A DNA stretch of 64,000 nt from assembly GCF_024345375.1 (NCBI RefSeq), contig NZ_JAGQAZ010000001.1, positions 806,001 to 870,000 of the forward strand, written 5' to 3'. Below, one piece after another: positions 8,540 through 16,354 of the stretch. The notes under the pieces were generated by a model. That model did no database searches. It had not been told where the DNA came from and was given only the letters and a program-made list of their open reading frames with translations. The position numbers and the translations under genes were made by a program. Every line of letters begins with the position of its first letter. Positions within the stretch are counted from its first letter, which is position 1. This DNA is from Cyanobium sp. WAJ14-Wanaka. Its GTDB lineage: Bacteria > Cyanobacteriota > Cyanobacteriia > PCC-6307 > Cyanobiaceae.

Positions 8540-9586
8540 ATGTCTAACTCAATCTCCCGCAGATCGCTGATCCTTGGCGGCATTGGCGGTGCGGCCGGCA
8601 TTGTCCTTGGACCTGCATTAGCAACAAATGCCGGCCAAAGTAGGGAAAGAAGAGCACTGTTTGATCTGCTGCCAGTGTTTGGCGTGCCCATGCCCACAGC
8701 ATTCAGCTCCTCACTTGAGATCGATCTAGGAGCACAACGCCGCTTGCTGCGCTTCTACCAACAGGCTGGAGCTAATGCAGTGCTCGCAGTGGCATCCACC
8801 GGAGAGATGCTGTCGCTGTCTTGGCCTGAGGCACTACAACTCACAGGCATGGCCAGCAGCATCTTTGGGGCGGCGCGCACATGGGCAAGCATCAGTTGCG
8901 GCCGCAGCGTTGAGGCGTGTGTTCAAGGAGCCGCAGCCCTACGTAAGGCTGGTGCCAGTCTGCCTTTGGTGATTCCGGGACTGCTTGCTAATGCAAGCGT
9001 GCCTGAGGCCGAAGCTCTCAAACGCCTGGTGGCTGTGGGCAAACGCGCTTCGGGCCCCCTAGGGCTGTACGAAGCGAACAGCCCATTTCACCGCACGCTG
9101 ACACCTTCGTCGCTGAACACATTGGCGGCTCTGGGCACCTACCAAATGCTGAAAACCACCCAGGGACAGCCAGAACAGATCGCCGCACTGAGAGCGGCGG
9201 CAGGCGCAAGCTTCACACTTCTAGAGGCCAACACAGCCGAGCTGGCAGCAACGCTGGCAGCTGGTGCCAGCGGAGTGATGGATTTCTGTGCAGCCTGTTT
9301 CCCAGAGCTACTGACCTTTCTCTGCCGCCACTGGCGCGATGGGGGCCAAATCCAATCGATTCAGCGGCTATGTAAGTGGATTGGCCAGACCGATGCTGTA
9401 CTTCTGCAATCTCTTCCGTTTCCCCTGGGCGTCAAGGCTGCTCTGGCGGCACGGGGGTTTGAGATTCTGCCCCTAAGCCGACTAAATATTAACGACCCGA
9501 CAAACGAACAACAGGCTGTAATCCAGGATCTCGTGCGTCAATTCCAGGCCCTATGCCAAGAGCTAGGGATCAAGACACTGATCTGA
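8540..9586 (+). CDS. DapA/NanA-family lyase-like protein with Tat-type signal
   Basis: The N-terminus (ISRRSLILGGIGGAAG) is a twin-arginine signal with a hydrophobic core to about residue 30. The rest, from about residue 44, is a TIM-barrel of the dihydrodipicolinate synthase/N-acetylneuraminate lyase family: ASTGEM at 85-90 matches the TTGE loop, Y177 in LGLYEAN matches the catalytic Tyr, and K205 in YQMLKTTQG matches the Schiff-base Lys. The enzymes of this family are normally cytoplasmic, so an exported copy is unusual. An aldolase or lyase acting on keto-acids in the periplasm is the simplest reading; it is unlikely to be the lysine-pathway DapA. Confidence 0.75.
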   Translation: MSNSISRRSLILGGIGGAAGIVLGPALATNAGQSRERRALFDLLPVFGVPMPTAFSSSLEIDLGAQRRLLRFYQQAGANAVLAVASTGEMLSLSWPEALQLTGMASSIFGAARTWASISCGRSVEACVQGAAALRKAGASLPLVIPGLLANASVPEAEALKRLVAVGKRASGPLGLYEANSPFHRTLTPSSLNTLAALGTYQMLKTTQGQPEQIAALRAAAGASFTLLEANTAELAATLAAGASGVMDFCAACFPELLTFLCRHWRDGGQIQSIQRLCKWIGQTDAVLLQSLPFPLGVKAALAARGFEILPLSRLNINDPTNEQQAVIQDLVRQFQALCQELGIKTLI

Positions 9587-9714
9587 ATCGTGAGAGCAAG
9601 CAGACAGACGGCCAAGGTCGACCATCGGGTTGATTAACCGGCTGTCTAAGGCGGGGAGATAGACGCACACCACCATCCTCCTGAGGTTATCCATGGCTGA
9701 AAGCTCAAGGCTTT

Positions 9715-9851
9715 CCAGGCAACCCTGCGTTGCTGGGGGAGCTCGTAAAGGCTGATGCTTGCCTGCCACCAAAAGCACAACTGACCCCCGAAAGACCTAC
9801 AGCGCAGCAATTTCGCCGTGAAATTCACAAAATTTGTGGCAAATCAGAGAA
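9715..9851 (+). repeat. 5' flank of beta-barrel copy 1 (shared with copies 2-4)
   Basis: This stretch holds the 5' repeat of the array: a CTGCGTTGCTGGGGGAG block (also before copy 4), a CTCGTAAAGGCTGATGC-type block, a CCACCAAAAGCA block, and a CTGACCCCCGAAAG block. The same blocks precede copies 2, 3 and 4. Copy 1 has a diverged segment just before the start codon, where the others share a CGCTTCAAAAT element. Nothing coding is visible between the DapA-like gene and this flank. Confidence 0.7.
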
Positions 9852-10841
9852 GTGCTGGGATCTGTTCGTCTGTCGCTCGCCCTTGCTGGTAGCGCCGCCC
9901 TAACGCTTGCCTACACGCCTATTGCCATCAGCCCTGTTGGCGCAGAAGAAACTGAACCAGCCAAGGAAACTGGTGTGATGGATCTCAACCTCAGAGATGC
10001 CGTCAAACTCAATTACGGCTTTCAAGGGCAACTACAAGGTGCTGGCACTCCCAATGAAGCTGGACTAGGTGCATTCATACCACTCAATGTGGGTAAAAAC
10101 AGCGTTGCCTTTGTTGACTTCTTGGTAAATGCCAACTTCAGCGACTACGGCAACTACAGCAGCATCATCAATACAACCGTTGCTGGAACTACATTATCAA
10201 CCTCTACCCGCTTGGGCTATCGCTGGCTGAACTCAGATCGCTCCTGGATGTTTGGCGTTAATGCTGGCTACGACAGCCGACCAATGGCTACAGGTCCTGC
10301 AGATACTGGCGTAAGCGTTAGCAACTCTCAAACAGTCTTCTTTCAGCAAGTTGCAGCAGGCTTAGAAGCTGTAAGCAATGGCTGGAACTTCAATGCCTAT
10401 GCCCTTGTTCCAATCGGCACCACAAATTACATGCTCAATAGTCGTTATCGAGGCGGCGCACTAGATACCTACGGTTTAGACGTTGGCTACAGCATCACAC
10501 CTGATTTTCGTGCCTCTATTGGTTACTACTATCAAGATAGTGACCTCAATACCGCCGATGGTTCTGGTGTATTGGGAAGGCTTTCCTACAACCTCACCAA
10601 TGGGCTCACACTTGGAGCAAATCTTTCCTATGACTACGCTTTTAATACCGTTGTTTCTGGAGACTTAAAATATCGCTTTGGCAGCAATGGCAATGGCGCA
10701 CCAAGCAGCAAGAAACAATGGAAAACACCTGTTATTCAAGCACTAACTGAGACAGTTAAGCATAGGGATGTACGTGTTCACGATAGCACCTGGACCTGTA
10801 TGAGTAGCACCTGCTGGAGGTGGATTACTGACCCTGGGTGA
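9852..10841 (+). CDS. Inverse-autotransporter-type beta-barrel protein, copy 1
   Basis: About 329 residues from a GTG at 9852, the codon aligned with the ATG of the other three copies. A signal peptide (SVRLSLALAGSAALTLA) ends near AEE. The beta-barrel region carries the pattern of inverse autotransporter (intimin/invasin-type) barrels: NLRDAVKLNYGFQGQ, TSTRLGYRWLNSDRSWMFGV, NAGYDSRP and repeated aromatic-ended strands to YRFGSNG. A conserved linker ends in RDVRVHD, and then a copy-specific tail rich in Trp, Cys and Ser. No passenger domain follows, so it may act as a plain outer-membrane protein. Base usage is more AT-rich than the neighbours. Confidence 0.75.
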   Translation: MLGSVRLSLALAGSAALTLAYTPIAISPVGAEETEPAKETGVMDLNLRDAVKLNYGFQGQLQGAGTPNEAGLGAFIPLNVGKNSVAFVDFLVNANFSDYGNYSSIINTTVAGTTLSTSTRLGYRWLNSDRSWMFGVNAGYDSRPMATGPADTGVSVSNSQTVFFQQVAAGLEAVSNGWNFNAYALVPIGTTNYMLNSRYRGGALDTYGLDVGYSITPDFRASIGYYYQDSDLNTADGSGVLGRLSYNLTNGLTLGANLSYDYAFNTVVSGDLKYRFGSNGNGAPSSKKQWKTPVIQALTETVKHRDVRVHDSTWTCMSSTCWRWITDPG

Positions 10842-10880
10842 AGACCTTGACGATCACATTTTTCTTTCGGACAGCCTCCC
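10785..10880 (+). repeat. Copy-specific 3' cassette of barrel copy 1
   Basis: Identity with copy 3 stops immediately after the codon for the Asp of RDVRVHD and resumes at AGCAATCGTACCCCC. The 96 bases between are unrelated to those of copies 2, 3 and 4 and encode the last residues of the protein plus its stop. Confidence 0.7.
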
Positions 10881-10897
10881 AGCAATCGTACCCCCAC

Positions 10898-10926
10898 AAG
10901 CCCCTGCCACAACAGGGGCTTTTTAT
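10898..10926 (+). terminator. Terminator of beta-barrel copy 1
   Basis: AAGCCCCTG pairs with CAGGGGCTT across a short loop and is followed by TTTATTT. The same hairpin occurs after copies 3 and 4, and with one wobble after copy 2. Confidence 0.75.
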
Positions 10927-11106
10927 TTCTTTAATCATTCCCAAATCCTCCAAAAGACCTTCCTATACCTGGCACCATCTAACAACTTCCTGCCAACTTT
11001 GAACTGCTTTTGATGCCATAAAAATATTTCACCTTTTCTCAAGCGCAGCAAAGCTATGCTTCGGTAATACTTGCTTTTAAAAAATACATTTATTGCCCCA
11101 ACACAA

Positions 11107-11189
11107 CTACCAAATACTTCGCTCTCTATCGCCATCACGGATGCCATTGGCTCGTCTAAATCTAAACGCTATTGGGCACTCATCGGGGG
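11107..11189 (-). pseudogene. Remnant of Y1 (REP-type) transposase C-terminus
   Basis: Read on the minus strand, this encodes about 27 codons that end in ANGIRDGDRERSIW and a TAG, nearly the same as the last residues of the intact transposase at 15226-16011 (ANGIRDGDSERSIW). Upstream of this the frame is lost. It is therefore a truncated copy sitting convergent to beta-barrel copy 1. Confidence 0.7.
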
Positions 11190-11224
11190 TAACCAGCTCA
11201 GCAGGGCGGCAAAAGCAGCAGTGG

Positions 11225-11384
11225 GGAGATTAGGGAAGGCACTTGGAGGCGTAATGGCTATTGGAGTACCTTGCTGTGCTCGCAAAGCCTGATGACTGCC
11301 ACCAAAAGCAGAACCGACCCCAAATGCCTTACGCCGCAACGATTCCGCTTCAAAATAACTTAGATATTGAGATAATTCTGAGAA
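11225..11384 (+). repeat. 5' flank of beta-barrel copy 2
   Basis: The blocks AAGGCACTTGGAGGCGTAAT, CGCAAAGCCTGATG, CCACCAAAAGCAGAAC, CCTTACGCCGCAACGATTC and CAAAATAACTTAGATATTG recur before copies 3 and 4. The block extends up to the start codon and so probably carries the promoter and leader of each copy. No convincing -35/-10 pair could be singled out. Confidence 0.7.
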
Positions 11385-12377
11385 ATGCTGGGATCTGTTC
11401 GTCTGTCGCTTGCAATTACTGGTAGCGCCGCCCTAGCGCTTGCCTACACGCCTATTGCCATCAGCCCTGTTGACGCAGAAGAAACTGAACCAGCCAAGGA
11501 AACAGGTGTGCTGGATCTCAACCTCAGAGATGCCGTTAAGCTCAACTACGGCTTTCAAGGGCAATTACAAGGAGCTGGCACTCCAAATGAAGCTGGGCTG
11601 GGTGCTTTCATTCCACTCAATGTAGGGAAAAATAGCGTTGTCTTTGTAGACTTTTTGGTAAATGCCAACTTCAGCGACTACGGCAACTACAGCAGCCTGC
11701 TGAACACTGAGGTTTCAGGCACCACCTTCTCCACCTCTACCCGCTTGGGCTACCGCTGGCTGAACTCAGATCGCTCCTGGATGTTTGGCGTTAATGCTGG
11801 CTACGACAGCCGACCAATGGCTACAGGTCCTGCAGATACAGGCGTAAGCGTTAGCAACTCTCAAACAGTCTTCTTTCAGCAAGTCGCAGCAGGTTTGGAA
11901 GCTGTTAGCAATGGCTGGAACTTCAATGCTTATGCCCTTGTTCCAATCGGCACCACAAATGCCAAGCTCAATAGCGTTTATCAAGGCGGCGCACTAGATA
12001 CCTATGGTTTAGATGTTGGCTACAGCATCACCCCTGATTTTCGTGCCTCTATTGGTTACTACTATCAAAATGGTGACCTCAATACCGCCGATGGCTCTGG
12101 TGTATTGGGCAGGCTTGCCTACAACATCACCAATGGGCTAACTCTTGGCGTCAACCTTTCCTATGATGACGCCTTTGATACCCGTGTTTCAGGAGACTTA
12201 AAATATCGCTTTGGCAGCAATGGCTATGGCGCACCAAGTAGCAAAAAACAATGGAAAACACCTGTTATTCAAGCCTTAACTGAGACTGTTAAACATAGGG
12301 ATGTCAGGGTGCACGATAAAGCCACATATAATCAACCACACCCTGAAACCACACCAGTGGCGCGCAGATCTAACTGA
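11385..12377 (+). CDS. Inverse-autotransporter-type beta-barrel protein, copy 2
   Basis: 330 residues from ATG 11385. Signal peptide, barrel strands and linker are almost identical to the other copies, with scattered substitutions (for instance AISPVDAEE at the signal cleavage region and SLLNTEVSGTTFS in an exposed segment). After RDVRVHD the copy-specific tail reads KATYNQPHPETTPVARRSN. Its own terminator follows at 12391. Exposed-loop differences between copies cluster at the ANFSDYGNYSS loop and the GTTN loop, consistent with surface diversification. Role unknown; an outer-membrane location is inferred from the barrel pattern. Confidence 0.75.
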   Translation: MLGSVRLSLAITGSAALALAYTPIAISPVDAEETEPAKETGVLDLNLRDAVKLNYGFQGQLQGAGTPNEAGLGAFIPLNVGKNSVVFVDFLVNANFSDYGNYSSLLNTEVSGTTFSTSTRLGYRWLNSDRSWMFGVNAGYDSRPMATGPADTGVSVSNSQTVFFQQVAAGLEAVSNGWNFNAYALVPIGTTNAKLNSVYQGGALDTYGLDVGYSITPDFRASIGYYYQNGDLNTADGSGVLGRLAYNITNGLTLGVNLSYDDAFDTRVSGDLKYRFGSNGYGAPSSKKQWKTPVIQALTETVKHRDVRVHDKATYNQPHPETTPVARRSN

Positions 12378-12390
12378 AGCGTAATCCCAC

Positions 12391-12420
12391 AAGCCTCTAC
12401 CACTACAGGGGCTTTTTATT
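12391..12420 (+). terminator. Terminator of beta-barrel copy 2
   Basis: AAGCCTCT pairs with AGGGGCTT (one G-U pair) and is followed by TTTATTT. Confidence 0.65.
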
Positions 12421-12563
12421 TCTTTAATCACTCCCAAATCCTCCAAAAGACCTTCCGACACCTGGCACCATCTAACAACTTCCCGCCAACTTTGAGCTGC
12501 TTTTGATGCCATAAAACTATTTGAACTATTTCCAAGCGCAGCAAGGCTCTGCTTCACTAATAC

Positions 12564-12848
12564 TTGCTTCAGCGTCGTTACAGCGAGGCTGTCAAGGCTG
12601 AAGTCAGGAGGCGGATGAGTCCGCCAATGCGGCAGAGCGTTTCTCAGATCTCAGCAGAGAATGGCATTCACATAGTCATCCTCTACAACTGGAGGAAGGC
12701 CTGGCGGTTGCAGGAAGAGGTGGTGCCGACATCCGAGAAGGAACCAGAAAGCTGGAGTGCTGCTGACACGTTTACGAGGGTTCTCGAGACCGCAGGCCTC
12801 AATGTCACGGAGCTCAACGCCTCCTGCCGGGAGCGAGGACTGGGCTAA
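12564..12848 (+). pseudogene. Truncated IS3-type transposase OrfA
   Basis: Ninety-four codons resembling the N-terminus of an insertion-sequence helix-turn-helix transposase subunit: RMSPPMRQSVSQISAENGI followed by LYNWRKAWRLQ, then the SAADTF and LETAGLN segments. It ends early after CRERGLG, where full-length relatives continue for roughly another 80 residues. It replaces the Y1-transposase tail seen after the other copies: homology to the array's 3' repeat stops at about 12570, exactly where this gene begins. No OrfB is present. Confidence 0.7.
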
Positions 12849-12902
12849 CCCCATCTACTGCGACTGAAGCAGGTGAGCTGCAGCCCAGTCCCAGCGATTC
12901 CG

Positions 12903-13155
12903 ACCCTCCGGGCCTTCCGCTCCCAGTTCCACGTGCCCAGCATCGCCAACTTCATCAACCGCACAAGCCTGCAAGCTGCTGAGTGTCAGCCGTGAATCGG
13001 TGCGCCGTCTGCGGCTCCGGGGGATCCTCAAGCCGGGGCGTAACTTCCGCCGCTGGGGCTGCACCGACTGCAAGAGTCCGCTTCAGTGGCATGCCGGCAA
13101 CATCGAAACCGTGCTCACCAGCTGGATGCAACGAGCCCTCAGCCCTCGGCAATGA
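12903..13155 (+). pseudogene. Broken DNA-binding-like ORF
   Basis: Two overlapping frames read as one interrupted protein: the first ends in SIANFINRTSLQAAECQP, the second continues KLLSVSRESVRRLRLRGILK then GRNFRRWGCTDCKSPLQWHA and stops at 13155. The KLLSVSRESVRRLRLRGIL stretch looks like a helix-turn-helix, and the WGCTDC pair of Cys suggests a metal knuckle. A single-base shift near 12970 would join the two frames. It is probably a decayed mobile-element regulator; the family is not identified. Confidence 0.35.
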
Positions 13156-13209
13156 CGGCGTGGTCTTGGCCCTCCACGGCAACTAGCATGCCCTCAGGAG
13201 GCTAAGAGC

Positions 13210-13431
13210 ATGGAGCGAATCGTCGTTGAGCCAAACATCTGCAATGGTCAGCCGACCATCAAGGGCACCCGTGTAACGGCCCGAACGGTGCTGGAGTTTC
13301 TTGCTGCTGGCGATGCCATCGAGGATGTCCTAGAGGAGTATCCGACCCTGACCCGGGATGACATCCTGGCCTGCATCCGCTTCTCCTCCGATCTGATGAG
13401 CCATCAGTTCTCGCTGCAAAGCGTCGCTTGA
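13210..13431 (+). CDS. DUF433-domain antitoxin
   Basis: A 73-residue protein with the typical DUF433 sequence: ICNGQPTIKGTRVTARTVLE, then LAAGDAIEDVLEEYP and LTRDDILACIRFS. This is a winged-helix-like domain found next to PIN-like toxins. A TTG start of the toxin overlaps the stop codon by four bases, so the two are translationally coupled. The pair sits in the decayed segment between beta-barrel copies 2 and 3. A purine-rich ribosome site (CAGGAGG) lies 12 bases before the ATG. Confidence 0.85.
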   Translation: MERIVVEPNICNGQPTIKGTRVTARTVLEFLAAGDAIEDVLEEYPTLTRDDILACIRFSSDLMSHQFSLQSVA

Positions 13432-13718
13432 AGGGCTTCGTCTTTGATGAGAATGTGCCCCGGCAGCTGCGCTTCCAGCCGTCGCTCCCCTTCACCCATG
13501 TGGCTGAACTCGGTCGAGGCATGAGTGATAGAGAGATCTGGGAGGTCGCCAGGTTGGAGGAGCTGGTGATCGTGACGAAAGACACTGACTTCTCGAATCG
13601 AATCATTCTCAACTCGCCACCGCCGTGGGTGGTGCATCTTCGCTTCGGGAACATGCGCCGCGGCGAGTTTCACGCTTTTCTTGCCAGGATATGGACACGA
13701 ATCGAGGCGATCAAGTAG
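13428..13718 (+). CDS. DUF5615 PIN-like toxin
   Basis: A 96-residue protein of the DUF5615 (PIN/Mut7-C-like) family. The acidic motif FVFDENVP at the N-terminus, the HVAELGRGMSDREIWEVA helix and the VTKDTDF segment supply the Asp/Glu cluster expected of a metal-dependent RNase. A conserved-looking C-terminal VVHLRFGN follows. The start codon TTG at 13428 overlaps the antitoxin stop (TTGA). By family it should be an RNase toxin held in check by the DUF433 partner. Confidence 0.82.
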   Translation: MKGFVFDENVPRQLRFQPSLPFTHVAELGRGMSDREIWEVARLEELVIVTKDTDFSNRIILNSPPPWVVHLRFGNMRRGEFHAFLARIWTRIEAIK

Positions 13719-13854
13719 CAGGCCCTGAGGCCTTGGCTTGACATTCACCCAAAAGGCGCGCCGCATTGTCGAGCGGGTCATCTTTGCTGGCAGTTACCGG
13801 GAGTCACCTCACCAGGGCGCCAGACGCAGTAGTGGTGCAAGGGCTGGGTGGGTG

Positions 13855-13988
13855 CGCTGGCTATGGGAGTGGCTTTATGAACTCGTAAAGCCTGATGCCT
13901 GCCACCAAAAGCAGAACTGACACATGAAAGCCTTACGCCGCAACGATTCCGCTTCAAAATAACTTAGATATTGCGATGAGCCTGAGGA
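13855..13988 (+). repeat. 5' flank of beta-barrel copy 3
   Basis: The GGCTATGGGAGTGGCTTTATG block (shared with copy 4), then CTCGTAAAGCCTGATGCC, the CCACCAAAAGCAGAAC block, and the CAAAATAACTTAGATATTG block precede the ATG. The stretch 13719-13854 is unique and shows no gene. Confidence 0.7.
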
Positions 13989-14951
13989 ATGCTGCGATCT
14001 GTTCGTCTGTCGTTTGCCATTGCTGGTAGTGCTGCCCTAGCGCTTGCCTATACGCCTATTGCCATCAGCCCAGTTGGCGCAGAGGAAACAGAACCAGCCA
14101 AGGAAACTGGCATGCTGGATCTCAACCTCAGAGATGCAGTTAAGCTCAACTACGGCTTTCAAGGGCAATTACAAGGTGCTGGCACTCCAAATGAAGCTGG
14201 GCTAGGTGCTTTCATTCCACTCAATGTAGGGAAAAATAGCGTTGCCTTTGTAGACTTTTTGGTAAATGCCAACTTCAGCGACTACGGCAACTACAGCAGC
14301 CTCATCAATACTGAAGTTTCAGGCACCACTTTATCAACCTCTACCCGCTTGGGCTACCGCTGGCTGAACTCAGATCGCTCCTGGATGTTTGGCGTCAATG
14401 CTGGCTACGACAGCCGACCAATGGCTACAGGTCCTGCGGATACTGGTGTAAGCGTTAGCAACTCTCAAACAGTCTTCTTTCAGCAAGTTGCAGCAGGCTT
14501 AGAAGCCGTGAGCAATAGCTGGAACTTCAATGCCTATGCCCTTGTTCCAATCGGCACCACAAATGCCAGGCTCAATAGCGTTTATCAAGGCGGCTCACTA
14601 GATACCTACGGTTTAGATGTTGGCTACAGCATCACCCCTGATTTTCGTGCCTCTATTGGTTACTACTATCAAAATGGTGACCTCAATACCGCCGATGGCT
14701 CTGGTGTATTGGGCAGGCTTGCCTACAACATCACCAATGGGCTAACTCTTGGCGTCAATCTTTCCTATGATGACGCCTTTGATACCCGTGTTTCTGGAGA
14801 CTTAAAATACCGCTTTGGCAGCAATGGCTATGGCGCACCAAGTAGCAAAAAACAATGGAAAACACCTGTTATTCAAGCACTAACTGAGACAGTTAAACAT
14901 AGGGATGTACGGGTTCACGATTATGGAATGGAATCAGCAACGGGTTTCTGA
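13989..14951 (+). CDS. Inverse-autotransporter-type beta-barrel protein, copy 3
   Basis: 320 residues from ATG 13989 with the same signal peptide (MLRSVRLSFAIAGSAALALA), barrel and linker as its paralogues. Differences include AVSNSWNFN (Ser for Gly, shared with copy 4) and a Ser in QGGSLDT. After RDVRVHD the tail is the shortest of the four, YGMESATGF. Its downstream sequence is almost identical to that of copy 1. It is convergent with the only complete Y1 transposase gene in the region. Confidence 0.75.
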   Translation: MLRSVRLSFAIAGSAALALAYTPIAISPVGAEETEPAKETGMLDLNLRDAVKLNYGFQGQLQGAGTPNEAGLGAFIPLNVGKNSVAFVDFLVNANFSDYGNYSSLINTEVSGTTLSTSTRLGYRWLNSDRSWMFGVNAGYDSRPMATGPADTGVSVSNSQTVFFQQVAAGLEAVSNSWNFNAYALVPIGTTNARLNSVYQGGSLDTYGLDVGYSITPDFRASIGYYYQNGDLNTADGSGVLGRLAYNITNGLTLGVNLSYDDAFDTRVSGDLKYRFGSNGYGAPSSKKQWKTPVIQALTETVKHRDVRVHDYGMESATGF

Positions 14952-14999
14952 TTCTGGCTGGACCTGAGCTGTGTACCTGATGTCGATGGGCCTTTGAAG
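14922..14999 (+). repeat. Copy-specific 3' cassette of barrel copy 3
   Basis: 78 bases between the conserved CACGAT (end of the RDVRVHD codons) and the conserved AGCAATCGTAC; unrelated to the equivalent stretch of copy 1, although both flanks match copy 1 closely. Confidence 0.7.
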
Positions 15000-15016
15000 A
15001 GCAATCGTACCCCCAC

Positions 15017-15047
15017 AAGCCCCTGCCACAACAGGGGCTTTTTATTT
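15017..15047 (+). terminator. Terminator of beta-barrel copy 3
   Basis: AAGCCCCTG/CAGGGGCTT hairpin followed by TTTATTT, as after copy 1. On the opposite strand it lies beyond the transposase stop. Confidence 0.75.
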
Positions 15048-15225
15048 CTTTAATCATTCCCAAATCCTCCAAAAGACCTTCCTATACCTGGCACCATCTC
15101 CCAACTTCCTGCCAACTTTGAGCCGCTTTTACTGCCATAAAAATATTTCACCTTTTCTCAAGCGCAGCAAAGCTATGCTTCGGTAATACTTGCTTTTAAA
15201 AAATACATTTATTGCCCCAACACAA

Positions 15226-16011
15226 CTACCAAATACTTCGCTCACTGTCGCCGTCACGGATGCCATTGGCTCGCTTAAATCTAAACGCTATCTGGTGCCA
15301 CTCATCGGGGATTTGATTTAGACGACAATCAAAGAGAAAAGGGAGTTGCTGTTGCCCTGGTGATACTCGCTTCCTATTACTCTGCAGACCCCTACCCTTT
15401 GCAATCAGTCGCTTCAGCATCCTTGAGCCCCAGTGGCACTTGGCTGCTCCTTTGCTGTGATGGCGATACTTCTGGCAGAAACGCTCATAACGCTTGGAGC
15501 ATTCCTTCAGGCTTGGTGCAAGTTGCAGGAAACTTGGATGCCATTCACTGATGCCATCGCATTCCAATCTGCCGTAGTGCCCGTAGTTGGAATAGGGGTC
15601 ATAAAAGCCCTTACGCACTCCTGCTGCTTTGGGGTTGGCGTGAATATACCTGAGTGTATTAAGCACCCTTCTGTGGTCTTTGGGAGCAATCGCAGTGGCG
15701 TAATACCGTGCCTCCCAGAAGTGCCCGCAACGCCCAGAAAGTCGGTTGAGTGCCATTGCTGAATACCAGCCAACCCAGTGCATCAAACGGGGTAACTGGG
15801 AGGCATTATCAGGCTTGATGAGGAGATGCAGGTGATTTGCCATTAGACACACCGCATACAACCTATGCGGCACCTTTGCTTGTGCCTTGGCGAGCACTGC
15901 CAGCAGCACATCCCGTCTCAAGCCTTTGGCAATCAAAAACTGGCGGCTATTACACCTGAGCGTGATATGAAACGAATACCCCTGAGGCAAACGGCGTGGT
16001 GGGCGGGGCAT
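15226..16011 (-). CDS. Y1 (IS200-like/REP-associated) transposase
   Basis: A 261-residue single-strand transposase. It has the HUH metal motif HLH at residues 60-62 (CLMANHLHLLIKP) and the catalytic Tyr at 122 in LRYIHANPKAAG. The first strand GYSFHITLRCNSRQFL is typical of the REP-associated (RAYT) subgroup, and the extended C-terminal domain, rich in basic residues, also fits that group. It lies 23 bases after a ribbon-helix-helix gene in the same direction. Its last 27 codons lie in DNA that is repeated after beta-barrel copy 1 and, shorter, after copy 4. Confidence 0.85.
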   Translation of the reverse strand: MPRPPRRLPQGYSFHITLRCNSRQFLIAKGLRRDVLLAVLAKAQAKVPHRLYAVCLMANHLHLLIKPDNASQLPRLMHWVGWYSAMALNRLSGRCGHFWEARYYATAIAPKDHRRVLNTLRYIHANPKAAGVRKGFYDPYSNYGHYGRLECDGISEWHPSFLQLAPSLKECSKRYERFCQKYRHHSKGAAKCHWGSRMLKRLIAKGRGLQSNRKRVSPGQQQLPFLFDCRLNQIPDEWHQIAFRFKRANGIRDGDSERSIW

Positions 16012-16034
16012 TGCTGCTGCTCTGGCTGTCTATT

Positions 16035-16190
16035 TCACTTTGATGCTCTACCTTTTGGCGTCTTCCTGTATTCATTTTGGATTTGGCTGATTAGCAAACC
16101 CTGGAGGTCTCTATACCCCCTATTCACCTTCTCAACCTCAAGGAGCATTGCTGCCTCCACATCAGGCAACCGTATGGTGATGGTCTTCAC
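16035..16190 (-). CDS. Small ribbon-helix-helix protein 2
   Basis: Fifty-one codons from a GTG at 16190 that overlaps the stop of the preceding gene. The sequence starts KTITIRLPDVEAAMLLEVEK, a beta strand with alternating residues followed by two helices, as in CopG/Arc/MetJ DNA-binding proteins, and ends with a basic tail. It probably acts as a repressor or copy-control protein of the element it belongs to. Coupling by overlap to its neighbours on both the 5' side and near the Y1 gene supports it as a real gene. Confidence 0.55.
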   Translation of the reverse strand: MKTITIRLPDVEAAMLLEVEKVNRGYRDLQGLLISQIQNEYRKTPKGRASK

Positions 16191-16354
16191 TGGAGTGCCT
16201 CCAGTGGCATTAATCGCTCCAACTTCTCAGCAATCGCTGCTCTACAAAATGCTGAGACATTCAAGCAACGGCTTTTCTTCAATGCCAGTAGCGTTTGGTG
16301 GAGCTGATTGGCGTCGCCTTCTGGGTAGGTGATGGTGAGTTGGTTTCTTCTCAT
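16187..16354 (-). CDS. Small ribbon-helix-helix protein 1
   Basis: Fifty-five codons from an ATG at 16354 that overlaps the stop of the Rep-like gene (ATGA) and whose own stop overlaps the next start (GTGA). It begins RRNQLTITYPEGDANQLHQT and continues with LNVSAFCRAAIAEKLERL, a strand-helix-helix pattern like ribbon-helix-helix regulators. Two such proteins in a row downstream of a Rep-like gene suggest plasmid-type control functions. Confidence 0.5.
   Translation of the reverse strand: MRRNQLTITYPEGDANQLHQTLLALKKSRCLNVSAFCRAAIAEKLERLMPLEALQ

Larger units (their letters stand above)
10881..11189 (+). repeat. 3' repeat unit after copy 1
   Basis: This block (terminator, a TCCTCCAAAAGACCTTCC segment, an AAGCGCAGCAAAG segment, then the tail of a Y1 transposase gene on the minus strand) is nearly identical to 15000-15300 after copy 3. 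It shows that the gene and its 3' region were duplicated as one unit. From 11190 to 11224 there is only a short unique stretch before the 5' flank of copy 2. Confidence 0.75.

Noticed and set aside
10881-15047. Repeated hairpins after the barrel genes considered as REP elements
   Set aside because: They have the layout of ordinary terminators with a following T-run; I could not see the GTAG/GGAG lead sequence of REP elements. The link stays open.
15865-16332. Plus-strand open frame of 155 codons across the Y1 and RHH genes
   Set aside because: It is antisense to the Y1 transposase and the two RHH genes, which have better protein character and coupled starts.
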